Below, piece after piece: positions 25,911 through 37,296 of a stretch of DNA of 64,000 nt. The notes below the pieces were generated by a model. It was given only the letters and a program-made list of their open reading frames with translations. It searched no databases and was not told where the DNA came from. The stretch's first letter is position 1. Every line of letters starts with the position of its first letter. Source of the stretch: Echinometra lucunter (taxonomy: Eukaryota > Echinodermata > Echinoidea > Camarodonta > Echinometridae). The stretch lies in NCBI GenBank assembly GCA_029962745.1, contig CM057167.1, forward strand, positions 15,889,785-15,953,784, given 5' to 3'. Position numbers and translations under genes: made by a program.

Positions 25911-26246
25911 TTAAAGGGAAAGTCCACCCTAGAAGTTTAACTGTTTCAATAAAAGGAGATAAATTTGAACAGCATTTTAAAAAAGAAATGAGCAAAATCG
26001 GTCAAAGAATAAGAAAATTACACTCATTTACATTTTCTAGTAAATTCGGCTCTGCAAATTGGCAACACTGATGACAGCATATGTGAGCAGGTCTCCATTA
26101 ACTTTGTACATGAAATTTCACATTTTCTCAATTTTCTTGGAAGTTACACATTTTCTTACCCCATGGTCAAAGTATGTTATGTAAAAAGCACTTCTTCTGA
26201 ACATACATTGAAACAGTGAAACTTCTACAGAGGACTTACCCTTTAA
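25911..26246. mobile_element. TTAA-flanked MITE, family 3
   Basis: The left arm TTAAAGGGAAAGTCC, GTTTAACTGTTTC and right arm GAAACTTC, GGACTTACCCTTTAA are inverted repeats of about 40 bp. TTAA lies at both ends, as for piggyBac- or Kolobok-type transposition. The interior contains GCAAATTGGCAACACTGATG, sharing AATTGGCAACAC with TTAA family 2. Confidence 0.8.
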
Positions 26247-27063
26247 CTTAAAAACACATTATGTATTTGTACTTCACTTACATGTAATTCATTAAGTGCA
26301 AAGGATAGTCTTACAATTTACAATGCATGTACATGTACACCAAACTGATGTTTCATTTCCAAATGAAATTTGATGCAGTAATACTCGCTAACATTCTTTG
26401 TTCACTGTTCCAACCACCCTCCCTATTCTAATCTCTGCCTCTACAAATGAAAACAGGTAGAGTTGGCTCCTTATTTAATCTAATTGGGCAAGTTACACCC
26501 TTTTTCCCGTTTACAGTTGGTGCGTTACCATATTCCCCCTTTCTCCGAGAAGGGGTAAAAAGTTCGACAAGCAGGAGGGGAAAAAACTGCAAACCTCATT
26601 TTCCCCGACACATCATCGTTCAGGGTTAATTTATCGAGTTAGGGCGAGTTAGCTGTGCAGAGCCATTAATGCTGACAGCTAGAGAGACTCTACTTTAGTG
26701 AAGTCATTGACATACATGTACATGTACACACTACGTGCATAAGTCGAGGTATGGCTCCTCAAGAAAAAACCCGTCAAATTCTTGTGATTTGCTACATGTA
26801 CATGTATAGGCTTGATGGAATACAAAACATGTACATGTATGGAATTCTCTTATAAATAGAATTCTATGTAACTCCATTTCAATTTTTACATGCCTAAATA
26901 GTGAATACACAGCTGCAAGCATTAGGCATACATGTAGTACAGTGTACTATGAATTGGAACAAGATCATAGGAATAGGATACATATATAAAGTTCATACTG
27001 AGGCTATGGTTGGATTCACTCCCATTCAACAGTATAAGGTCTACTTCATGTACAGTGAAACCA
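26247..27063. other. Non-coding spacer rich in ACATGTACATGT
   Basis: The palindrome ACATGTACATG or its extensions occurs near 26325, 26715, 26795 and 26830. No exon is visible. Confidence 0.5.
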
Positions 27064-27130
27064 GGGGAGCGTTTCATGAAGAGTTTTGTCGGTGATTTTC
27101 ACTGACAAAACTCTTCATGAAACATTCCCC
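27064..27130. mobile_element. 67-bp near-perfect hairpin, deleted GTTTCATGAA-family MITE
   Basis: GGGGAGCGTTTCATGAAGAG with TTTTGTCGGTGA pairs with TCACTGACAAAACTC and TTCATGAAACATTCCCC around a loop of a few bases. The arms equal those of the element at 24456, but the middle is deleted. Confidence 0.85.
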
Positions 27131-27166
27131 TGTATATAAAGATCCAATAAGGGAGACAAGAAAAAT

Positions 27167-27684
27167 GGCTTTTACTAAACAGTCGGGTCGCGTCGCGCTG
27201 GAAAACACTCGGGTCGCGGCTCGCCGGGTATGGTGCGCCAAGTGTTAACTAGGTTATTCGGTCAAAAACTACAGTCAGTGTACAGTAAAACCAAAAACCC
27301 CACAGCCACGCCCACAAGCATATTCTAGTAAACTGATCCTCCCTCCCTCTGCTCCCTCTGCTATGCACAAAGTGTTTGTTACAAAACAAAGTCAATGCCC
27401 GGGCGAAGTGAATATAACAGGCTCAATGAGAGGTCATAATTATAAATCCAGTCTGTTCATTCATATTGGTGGGAGGTTTTGCTGCAAAATAGTCTGTTGC
27501 ATTTCATTTTGTAACGAAATGGTTCATGATCGTGAATAAATAAATAAAGTTTTTAGTGAACTTTTGACAGTAAATTGTGCAGTTTTGGACCAAATAACTT
27601 AGTTAACACTTGGCGCCCCATACCCAGCGAGCCGCGACCCGAGTGTTTTCCAGCGCGACGCGACCCGAGTGTTTAGTAAAAGCC
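27167..27684. mobile_element. MITE with about 95-bp inverted repeats and perfect 8-bp target duplication
   Basis: Both ends carry GGCTTTTACTAAACA, TCGGGTCGCGTCGCGCTGG, AAAACACTCGGGTCGCGG, CTCGC and CCAAGTGTTAACTA in inverted order. The direct repeat AGAAAAAT flanks it at 27159-27166 and 27685-27692. An 8-bp duplication suggests a hAT, P or Merlin type source. Within each arm CACTCGGGTCGCG is duplicated. No transposase is present. Confidence 0.9.
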
Positions 27685-27692
27685 AGAAAAAT

Positions 27693-29846
27693 CATGGCCT
27701 TTACAATGTATGTCAATTCTGAGCAGGTGGTCTTCATGAACAGGTCACTTTAATACTGATCAAGAGAAATGCTGATCAAGAGAAATCAAAATTGTGGTCT
27801 TTATAGACAGATGGTCTTTCTGTACAAGTGGCTGCTAAAGCAGGCTAGACTGTATACATACATGTACATACATACAAACAGATCACTTGTAATTGTCTAC
27901 ACTGAACACAGCATGCCACCCACCTTGTACTAGAGATCATGAGCACAGTATAATAAAAATACCCCAATCAAAATGCAAATATTACAAGATTTCAATTAAA
28001 GTACCCATGTGTACGTGTACATTGTATGTCGGCAAACATCAGCTACAGTGTACGTATTAGGCCCCATGCAGCAGTGCAAATGATGCGAATGGCAATGTGC
28101 CCCCTTTTTGTGCCATCCATACTAATGGCTTTTATTTCATTGGTTGTGCTGCTGAGCATTCTATCAAAGTCCATAGGTCACGAATAAATGATCTAGGGAA
28201 CCGCACAAAATACATCCTCAGTTCTTGACCCACTTCAATACATGCAGCTGAATACAAACTTACAAAGTGCAAAGTGCTAAGCTGAATAAATACGAACTGT
28301 GCGCACACTTGACTGCTAAGGGGGTACACTGTGTACATGTACAGGAAGCTGTAAATGCCTACATTTTTTGAACATCACAGAGAGAGAAAATGGGAGATCA
28401 TGCAACTAGTTGCCAACTACTGTACGTACTGTATGGGTAACAAAGTATGAGAGACCTTCTTCTGAATGGCCGATCAATCTGATCCAACATACATGTTCAT
28501 CAGGAAATCAAACAGACATTTAGAGGGACAGTCTTTACCAGTAATTTTTAAAAAGATGAAAAAAAATTCATCTGGAAGATTAGAAGTACATGTCATGTAC
28601 ACATACTACTAACACTGATCTTTTATGAGACATGAACAAATCTGTTTTCTAAGGCCAGGTACATTTATGGTGTATGAAGTGCTAACCACAAAAAAGTAGT
28701 TTCCATCACTTCAGTCCCTAATTGTATTTTGTAACAGAATAATGGAAGGGGGGTGTGCTTCATTGAGGCCTGTACATCATCCGCAAAAAAGGAAATTATT
28801 ATTATTATTATTATAGCTAATCAGAGGTACTCAATATTCCTACATGTATGTCACTAATCAAGGTTAATGAATGATGAAAAATATAGGTACAAAATATGTA
28901 ACTTACATGTGTAAAATAATCAAATAACTGAGACTCTGTGAGCAGATGAGTTACATAAAAAAAAAGAAATCACAGAGATACACATGTATCGTACAACAGT
29001 AACAATCTATGAAATCTGGAAAACACATCAGCCATCTACATGTAGCAGTAGAGTATTATAAATTTCATCTATTTTCGGGTCAAGGTGTGCAGGACGGTCC
29101 GACGGAGTCTAAGAAGACCTCATTTGACCCCTCATCAATTCCACACTGAAGTGGAACAGAATGAAATGCAACAACAGTAATAAATAACTCCAGTGAGTCC
29201 GTTCTCTGCCATTTTCTACAGCTGTGTACCAATGGGCTTCCAGGTAAAAGATGTACATGGGTTATCAAAATGGGCAAAAAATGCAGAATAACCATCGGCC
29301 ATCTTTCATGAGACAATTTGACGTATCTGGGCCCTGGGGGGTCAAGGTGTGTAGAGATAGTGTGACCTCATATGACCTCTCAGTCTCATCCATTCTAAGG
29401 TCAACAGGAGGTGTGGCTCAGACACAGTTAAATCCATAAAAGACAACAATTCTATTCATCATGACAAATATTTTGGCATTTCAAATCTCATGCATTTAAT
29501 AAAGGAGGTAAGGACTGACTTGGACTGTAGCTACATGTAAGTGATATTTTAGCATTAATGATCTATGAGGGCTGTAGGATTTGTTGGCATTGGAGGGCAG
29601 GATTTATAGATTAGAGAGCCGGCTACATGTACATGTACACTGTATCGAAAATCCCTAACAGAATTTTAGTCCCAGCCTGACTCAATACAACTTTAATACA
29701 AGTATGGACTAGGATGGGTAAATGAACAGAAAGCCACAACAAAATTTACTTTCCTTGGACTAGTAACAGTGTAGCTTATATCTGAGCTTCCGAGTTCTAA
29801 GTTTTAACAGTAACAATACATGACTAGCCTATTCTGCAACAACATA
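27693..29846. other. Non-coding spacer
   Basis: No exon can be supported. Contents include ACATGTACATGT motifs, an (ATT)n run at about 28796, and a diverged direct repeat (CATCKGCCATCT ... GGGTCAAGGTGTG ... GACCTCATNTGACC) at about 29028-29130 and 29300-29375. Confidence 0.4.
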
Positions 29847-30740
29847 TAGAGTACCGGCTCTGGTGTGCGGCCGCTTAAAGGGAATTTGCTGATTATATTT
29901 ATTAATCAAAGACTCATACATAGTTCAATTCCATCAATGCAGAGTCCAAATACCTGCTAATTGAATAGAGGGCAAACTTAAAATTATTGACCAATTACGT
30001 GGTCAGTAATGTCCATTTTTCAAAACGATGTTAGGGGTCCTGTGTGCGGCCGCCCCTACCCCTGTGGGCGGCCGCCTATCATTTGACGAGCATTTAGCGC
30101 CATACTTGTGACGAGGTAAACAAAATTAATATTGAATTTCATGCTTTACACACCAATACTTTATGAAAAGTAATAATACTGTGCAGAAACCCATAAAATC
30201 TGTCAAAAGTGATCATCTACCAAATGCCGTGACAAAAAAATTAAGGCAGAGTACAATCTCCTACAAAAACCTGCATCTTGTACACGTTTTACATAGGGTG
30301 GCCGCTCACAGGACCCATCTTGAAAAATGGCTCTGGTGAGCGGCCACCCCCATACAACATTTTCTCTGGTGGTATAAATAAGAATTTCTGAAGCAAAATA
30401 TGGACCATGAACTTCATTCTCTTATATAAAATCAAATCAGTTATTAAAGTGAACAAATAAAGCTTAAGTATTGGCTTAAGTATGTCAACGTTTCTTAACT
30501 TAAAAGTTAAGAAACTGCCATTTTTCCGTCAGTGACTGGTGGTGTCGACTTCTAATGATATTCAGTGAGACTCATTATGCTTACTGCTTTCGCTGAGTAT
30601 GTTTTTGTGGTGCACTAGAACCTACCTGAGGCTGTCCAAGGTAATTTTTGAAGGGATATCAAAAATATTTTTTTAATTTTAGTTTTTCTTCACCACCGGC
30701 CGCTCACAGGGGACGGCCGCCCACAGGAGCACATACTCTA
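29847..30740. mobile_element. Composite foldback element built of CCTGTGNGCGGCCGC modules
   Basis: The ends TAGAGTACCGGCTCTGGTGTG and CACAGGAGCACATACTCTA are imperfect inverted repeats. Seven modules related to CTGTGNGCGGCCGC occur, near 29862, 30034, 30059 and 30334 in one direction and 30297, 30699 and 30713 in the other. One inner pair is extended by CCATTTTTCAA. The interior also has the perfect 26-bp palindrome at 30490-30515. No coding capacity is visible. Confidence 0.65.
30490..30515. repeat. Perfect 26-bp palindrome
   Basis: GTTTCTTAACTT, AA, AAGTTAAGAAAC: a perfect inverted repeat within the GCGGCCGC element. Confidence 0.85.
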
Positions 30741-31010
30741 CATGTATAGCAGCATATTTTTTTCTGCAGTATATATTGTTTTGTTAATTACGACTACATG
30801 TATGTATTGTAAACAGAATGTGAATGTTTTCAAATAAATACAAACAAATACATGAAATACATCAGGTTCATAATCAAGTATTTAGAATGGTTGATAGCAA
30901 TAGGATGTAAAATAAATGTTACATTCATAAATCAGAATATCATAATTTTGTTAAATTATGATTCGGAAAACATGAAAATGATCAGTGTGTATGTATGATC
31001 GAAGACTTAC

Positions 31011-31171
31011 CAATCTGTATTTCCATCTCTATGTTGTGCTACACTAAAGCCGAACAAGCTCCCCTGGGGTCCAGAAAATTCTACAGGAGCTCTCAAGTCA
31101 AAGTTGAATCCAACAGTACTATCCAATAAAAATAAGGTGGCACAAAGCAAAGGCAATAGAAAGCGAGCCAT
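31011..31171 (-). CDS. Integrin alpha chain, first coding exon (signal peptide and start of the beta-propeller)
   Basis: Integrin alpha chains pair with beta chains at the cell surface and bind matrix or cell ligands through an N-terminal seven-bladed beta-propeller. This exon encodes 53 residues. A signal peptide (MARFLLPLLC, then a hydrophobic stretch to about Gly21) is followed by FNFDLRAPVEFSGPQGSLFG and FSVAQHRDGNTDW. That is the canonical mature N terminus of integrin alpha: FN-D at the cleavage site, then SGP-GS-FGFSV of blade 1. The ending NTDW resembles the alpha4/alpha9 type. Translation ends within a Trp codon at a GTAAGT donor (31010-31009). An in-frame ATG 20 codons upstream (31231) exists; 31171 was chosen because it puts the signal peptide at the N terminus. 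No second exon was found down to position 1, so intron 1 is very long or continues beyond the window. Confidence 0.85.
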
Positions 31172-31950
31172 CGTCCTAGTGTCAAGTTGACCAGCACTAC
31201 GGAGACAGTTATAACGAGTGGTCGGTGACATGATATTCCAAAGTAGCCGTGTATTCACTACACGAGTTGTCTCTTTCTCTTCCTCTCTCGCTCTCTAGCT
31301 AATCAGATATCCTTTCAGCTATGATTCGTCAAGTGGAAGCGATAATCAACAAGTTACTCAGATTGTGCAAAACAAGAATCCTGCTTTCCCAAAAATGTAC
31401 GCAGACGGGAGTGAAAAATGAAATAAAAAACCACTTGACAATATTGTTTACGTAAATAAGCCAATATCCGGAAGAGCTACCACCGGCGCTGACCACACAG
31501 CATCTTTCGTTACCCACCCTCCTAGCCTGCGCGAGCTCGCCAGCGAGGAGAAGACCCCGCCTATCATAAAATAAAGCTCGGAGATGAGAAAATACCCTCT
31601 TTCCAGCTGTTCCTTGTGTGTTCCTATTAATGATCCTCCTGGAAAGAAGATATCCGTAACATAGTATACTTTCCGGTTAATTTGTAACACTGACCATCAA
31701 GACTTGAACACGAACTGAACGCCTTTCTAACTGTTAGCTATATCGACTGAATAATAACTGCTATGACATCGACAGTACAAATTGCCAAACGGGGCCCACT
31801 GTTGTATACTGCATGCACACTGCACTGCACTATACTAGTGCATGCACTGTATCTTACCGCACTAGCACTGCGTACGGAGAGTGCGCTCTTTTTCTTTCTT
31901 TTTTTTTTTTTCTTTCTTTTTTTTTTTCGGCGTTAACGTATATTCCTTAG
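31172..31950 (-). promoter_or_regulatory. Probable 5' UTR and promoter region of the integrin alpha gene
   Basis: The stretch upstream of the start codon is less AT-rich than its surroundings and contains several CpGs (for example 31520-31560) and a GA-rich leader (31262-31297, minus strand). No TATA box is evident. The assignment rests only on position. Confidence 0.3.
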
Positions 31951-32044
31951 CTTTTGGCGTAAGCTGGCCTCGAATGAGTCATGTGTTTTGTATGCATGCT
32001 AGTGTTGGTTTCTCCTTTAGAAAGAGAAAAACAAATACAAAGCA

Positions 32045-32103
32045 CAAATAAAAAAAAAAAAAAAGAAGAAGAGAGAGAGAGAGAGAGAGTGGGAGAGAGA
32101 GAT
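32045..32103 (+). repeat. A-run followed by (AG)n microsatellite
   Basis: A homopolymeric A run leads into AGAAGAAG and then an (AG)n run with few interruptions. Confidence 0.85.
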
Positions 32104-32629
32104 GGGGGTGGGGTGGGCCATGGGCGAAACGTCAGCGGTGGAGGGTTGGTGTTTATATTTAGAGAATTATGACACATTCCTCTAATATTTATGTGGTTTT
32201 TGAGAACACCGGAAATGAAAGGAGAGCCTATAATCTTTGACAGGCAAGAACAAAGACAAGCAGCCGTATAATATTTTCCTTTGTGTTTTCTTGGCAAAGA
32301 CCAAAGAACATTGAGAAAGAAAGCGTCAGTTGTATAATTTTTATGATTCATGGGAGATGTATAACCAGCATGAACGGAGCAGGGGGGTACACGTTCTTCT
32401 GTTCAAAGCCTTGTAACCCCTCCTTCCCGTGCGTGGCCCCGGGGGATTGTCCACCGGTATTTCGCTGCTCTCTATAAGGGGATTCCCCCTACCCCCATCT
32501 TGCATGCATTGGGCAGAGATCGGTGTTAAAACGTGGAGGGAGAGGGGATGGGCCGGGAGACTACATCCAGATTACCTCACATCCTCCACCCCACCCTCGA
32601 AGCATTCATGGGTACGTCTATTCACTTTT

Positions 32630-32745
32630 AAATTTTAATAATGATGATAATAATATGTCTTGTTTACCCAGGGTAGCCTCTTCAGTACTATGTACTGTTC
32701 TCCCAGAGGGCCCTGCAAGAATATTATTACCCTGATGAGAAGCAA
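32630..32745 (-). mobile_element. SINE fragment (same family as 3141-3545)
   Basis: TTTACCCAGGGTAGCCTC, TTCAGTACT and TGTTCTCCCAGAGGGCCCTG line up with TTTAACCCAAGGAAGTTACC, TTCAGTGCT and TGTTCTCCCTATAAGGGCCC at about 3312-3370. The flanking AATAATGATGATAATAATA is a decayed tail. The tRNA head is missing. Confidence 0.6.
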
Positions 32746-33249
32746 TAATAAATGAATAAATAAACAATCAAATGAATCATTAAAAAGATAAAATATGAAA
32801 AGAATAAAACAAATCAAAAACAGAACAAAACAAAGAAGAACCAACTCACTTTTGTGAGTCTGTTTACTCCTAAATTCTTCTAAATACATGTATTTTGCGA
32901 TTGATAACAACACATGACCGTCTTCACTGAATGCAAAAAATGTTTTCTAAAATTTCGGGTCTATTATTTTGTCCACCTGCATGGTTAATCAAATTTTCTA
33001 AACATCTTCTTTATCCATACGAAACAAAGGGGAATAAAATGCAAATCAAGGTTTTCTTTACTTTTCTTTTTGAAAATCTGTCAAGGACTAATAACCTTTT
33101 GAAAAGAAAGAATGAGAAATTATGTCGAGACAAGGATATACGCCTTTATCAAATAAAAATGACTTCGTGATTTTTTTTTTTTCTGGAAAAAAAATTGATT
33201 CATAATTTGGGATCATACCCTCAGTAATTTACCATTTGAGTCTCATTTA

Positions 33250-33598
33250 TATGGTGGCCCTGAAGTATGCTCGACAACAGGTCATGTGCGACGTGAATTT
33301 CGCATCCCAGGTCCTGAATTTGGCATCGCGGGTAGTGAACTTCGCATACTAGGTCACGAAGTTCGCGCCACGGGTCATGAATTTCACGACGGGGATGCAA
33401 AGTTCGCGCCACGGGTCCTGAATTTCGCATCGCCGGTCGTGAATTTCGCATCCGAGGTCCTGAATTTTGGACTCGCGGGTCGTGAAATTCATGACCTGGG
33501 ACGCGAAGTTCACGACCCGCGATGCGAAATTCAGGACCTGAGATGCGAAATTCACGTCGCACATGACCTGTTGTCGAGCGTACTTCAGGGCCACCATA
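33250..33598. mobile_element. 21-bp-unit foldback element, copy 3, with 6-bp target duplication
   Basis: It has the same ends as copy 2 (TATGGTGGCCCTGAAGTA and TACTTCAGGGCCACCATA) and the same subterminal CTCGACAACAGGTCATGTGC. The interior is a different arrangement of 21-bp units. Direct repeats CATTTA at 33244-33249 and 33599-33604 flank it. This is the reverse complement of the TAAATG that flanks copy 2. Confidence 0.9.
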
Positions 33599-33923
33599 CA
33601 TTTATCCCTCTTTTTAACAGCTGCATAACAATACTGCCCTATTTCGACAAAAAGGAAGCAAGTGCCATATCAACAAACTTTGAATTAATATTGATATTGT
33701 CATATTTAATTTATTATGCTCTTCTTCCGGGCCAAATTTTACTGCATGAACACTCATCCTGCCAAGAGATATGTTAGGCAGGACATCATGCTTGCACTGA
33801 TGTCTGAGTGTAACTCTTGACAGATATATTTTGCTCTTTTACAGCAAATGTCACTTCTGTCACTTGCTTCTGTTTGGCAAAGTAGGGCAGCGTAGGTGGC
33901 GCTATACCACGACGATCACGACG

Positions 33924-33952
33924 ATGAATTTCACGACGGGGATGCAAAGTTC
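33924..33952 (+). repeat. Orphan 29-bp piece of the 21-bp-unit foldback
   Basis: The stretch from ATGAATTTCACGACGGGG through ATGCAAAGTTC is identical to 33377-33405 inside copy 3, about 550 bp away. It is preceded by CACGACGATCACGACG, not by family ends. Confidence 0.85.
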
Positions 33953-34310
33953 TTCTACAATTATTATGTGCAAATGAGATTATTTCTATTCTATTCAGGG
34001 AAAAAAGTCATCCTTTACAAAGTTTTTTTTTTTCCTTGTTATTTTGTCGTTTGATATGGGTTTTTTTTTCTCTGCTTTCACATTGTTATAGAAGAGAAAT
34101 TTGGCAGTTTAATTTCATTTGTAATCATTTAAAAAATATTTGTAATCTCATTGATATTGATATATTTATTTGTTTGATTGTTTATTGATTGTATACATGC
34201 AAAGAATCTTTATTCATATGAATTGTGATTGTAAACTTATTGATTTGAAAGAGGAAGAAAATAAAATATTATTCAAAACAAAAAATGATAATGTGAGACA
34301 GAAGTTTTAA

Positions 34311-34630
34311 AGACGCTAGGTCGTGGGCTTTCATGGGGAATTTGACACCATGGGTGCTTACCCAGTAACAGGTGTTGTCCATCACTGTGAGTTTTATGAC
34401 CAACAGACCTTATGTAATGCTCTGTATACTTCACCCTTTCCCCATATGGCAAAGTCATTATCTCACTTTCCCTGGCCCGAGAAGGCCCGAAGCAGGCCGA
34501 AGAATGTTTGTGGTGGGACAGCTTGTTTTGCTGTGCTCCAGAAATGTAGCTCTATTACAGGTATTTTTCACAAAGTCTGGTGTCAGCAAATTATGATCCA
34601 TTCCCCATGAAAGCCCACGACCTAGCGTCT
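34311..34630. mobile_element. TTAA-flanked MITE, family 4
   Basis: AGACGCTAGGTCGTGGGCTT with TCATGGGGAA and the exact complement TTCCCCATGA with AAGCCCACGACCTAGCGTCT form perfect 30-bp inverted ends. TTAA lies at 34307-34310 and 34631-34634. The 260-bp middle is unique and non-coding. TTAA duplication suggests a piggyBac- or Kolobok-type source, although piggyBac ends usually begin CCC. Confidence 0.9.
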
Positions 34631-34634
34631 TTAA

Positions 34635-36095
34635 GTCCTTCGGATCACCGTGTGCTCCAAAGATATAAGAAATACAAATTGATAGTTTGTCAGCCAGTAT
34701 CTGAATAAAATCAAAGAAAATCATGCCTCGCCGCAAAAAGGTTCCCATTTTGAGGAAAAAGTGAAAATTAATCGATTTTACGCAATCTCCTTTCCCCTAT
34801 TTCAATGAGGACATATTTTGAAGGGGATAGTGCAAAGACATTTTAGGCATAATGCCTAATACGCAATCTCGTTTGGAAAAAAAAAGTATAGAGATGGAAA
34901 CGTTTTGAAACAGCCAATTTAGCAAACTTTCTTTTCAAACAAAATGTTAAATACAGCTTGCAAGCTTAAACATGACATCGTACACGAAACACTGTTTTTT
35001 TGGTTTTTTTTTTTTTTTTTTTTTTTTCCATTGCAATAAAAATCCGATGCGTTTGATCAAGGGAAATCCAATTCGGTCTTAAAATGTCGGTTGACTGCTG
35101 GTGTACAGCACCGAGTCATTGGTGTGTATATATGGACAGTGTACATTTCTGTGTGTTTCTGCGGTTGTTCGGAGGCTATCCGATTCGGTCATGAAATGTC
35201 GCTTGTCACAAAGAGTGCTGGTGTACACCTCCGGGTCTCATGGTGTTTATGTGGACAGTGTACATTTCTGTGTGTTTTTCGTCGAAACTGTGCATGAGAT
35301 TAGAACGCACCATCTCCACTGCCCACGTAAATGGACTATCTGGAGATCGCGAACGGTGGACGATGTCGAATGACATGTGCAGGAGAAGATGAAGGCGGGT
35401 CAAGGAATACAAAATTTAAAGCAATTCTTTTTAACCTAAAACAAGTATTCTCTCCCCCCCCCCCCCCCGCCCGAAATCCGAATAAGCATGTACGTTTTAT
35501 TTGTATTTTGTAAATGTATTTATATTATGAATGATTCTGAGTACTATTCTCGCAACTATATTATATATAAAAGGCTATCAACAAGGCAATTATGGGGGGG
35601 GGGGACAATTGCGACGATTATAAACACAATTTAAACATTATAAAGGCTATCAATGGCGTGAAAATGACAAAAGAAATTTTGTAATGAATGATAAAGATTA
35701 AATAGATAAACGAATTAAGCTAAACAGTATATACTTGACACATGAAGTAACGAAGAAAATTATTCATACCCCTAATCTTGTGACTTTGAAGTCATGAACG
35801 GTGCAAGAGCTGGATTTCTGGCACAGGCTGATTTTAATTGTCAGCTGTTTTTCAATGATTGTGGTTGCATCTCATTTGCATAATAATGAAACGTTATAAT
35901 ATTCATTTCATTGTATTGTCATTTCAGATTTTGTAAAAGCCATCTTTCGTAGGAAAATCAATATACCCCTGAACCATCATATTTTGTGAATTGGATTGTG
36001 TAATTATTATTACAATTATTTGTCGCGTGCTTAAGTAACATAAATCAGGACATACAACCTTTTTTTTCCACAAGACAATAATGAAAAAAGCAAAA
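34635..36095. other. Non-coding stretch downstream of the TMEM249-like gene
   Basis: It contains a 120-bp direct duplication (35060-35285), a C run at 35454-35468 and a G run near 35595. No exon is visible. Confidence 0.45.
35060..35285 (+). repeat. About 120-bp tandem duplication
   Basis: ATTCGGTCWTRAAATGTCG, TGCTGGTGTACA and GGACAGTGTACATTTCTGTG recur in order in two adjacent copies starting at about 35071 and 35182. Confidence 0.75.
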
Positions 36096-36287
36096 CTAAT
36101 TGATTAGGGTATGAGCAATCTTACTGTTAACTGTAGGTATAACGACAAAGATTTTATCCCATTTGAAATGACTATTGTTAGTAGGTGCTGCCAGCGTGAA
36201 AAGGATATGATGAGTTGATTTATCCGTCCAATCGAAATAATTGATGCCAAGTCGACTCGCCAAACGACGACCAAGTTTTTCTAATTT
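36096..36287 (-). CDS. TMEM249-like exon 5 (C terminus)
   Basis: Acceptor TTTAACCAG. 63 codons and TAG. It encodes KLEKLGRRLASRLGINYFDW and a final basic/hydrophobic tail. Confidence 0.8.
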   Translation of the reverse strand, partial: KLEKLGRRLASRLGINYFDWTDKSTHHILFTLAAPTNNSHFKWDKIFVVIPTVNSKIAHTLIN

Positions 36288-37261
36288 CTGGTTAAATATC
36301 AAACAGAAAATGTAAAAAAAAATACATGTACTAGAGAAAAACACATGAATTGAATCTCCAATTTTTCGTTAAATTACTTTTCTCTAAGGAACTAATGATT
36401 TCTTTATCTCTTTCTCTCCCTAAATTCTGATCAATAGGGGAAAATGAAGTGGAAGTTGCTTAGGGACAACACGGACGAAATATCAGATAAGAACAAATTT
36501 GAAATAATTTACAATACATTGATTTGGCATCAGTGTAAAAAAGAAAAGAAGAAGTAGAAGAAGAAGAAGAAAAGAAAAAAAAACAGACATAAATTATATT
36601 CGTGATATAACATGTACCTTATCCTATGATTTAATGTCATTTATTTATATAATGTTTAATGATTATAATGATCATGCTTATGTCTGAATATAATGTGGTT
36701 ACCGACGATTAAATAAATATATAAACTACAAATCCATTAATATTGGTTTTCAAAGCTTACCTCTTTTCGTACTGTTGAGGTTGTTAAATCTTGAGGGGCA
36801 AGATTGTGGCCATTCAAAACAATCTTGAAGAAAATCACACCAGTACCTAACGTAAGTGTAATAAAGATATTTTGCTCTTAATCATCAGTCCACTGCTGAA
36901 TGTTATGAATAATTGATGTTAGCTCTTTGGTCAACAAAATAGAAGTGGAATAAAAAAAAATCATCCTGCGTTGAGAAGAAACTGTCGTAGAGATAAACAG
37001 GTAAAACCGATGAGTCCGATGAAGGCAGCGTGAACGAAGCTAGCCTAGATATGATAAATGACCCGTCTTCATAATAGAAATTTTGTTTTCTCTCTTCTGA
37101 AAATCACTGCTGCTCTGAAAGGAGCGCCGAACCTCCTCCCCCTCCCCGATCCGCAGCCAGTCTGTAACATGATTTGTATTAGAATTATAGTAGTACATGT
37201 AGTAGTAGTAGTAACGATGATTATGATGATGATGATGAGGAGGAGGAGGAGGAGGAGGAGG

Positions 37262-37296
<35 letters not shown>

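Noticed and set aside
33221..33777. Frames of 126 and 163 codons
   Set aside because: Same reason: translation of foldback copy 3.
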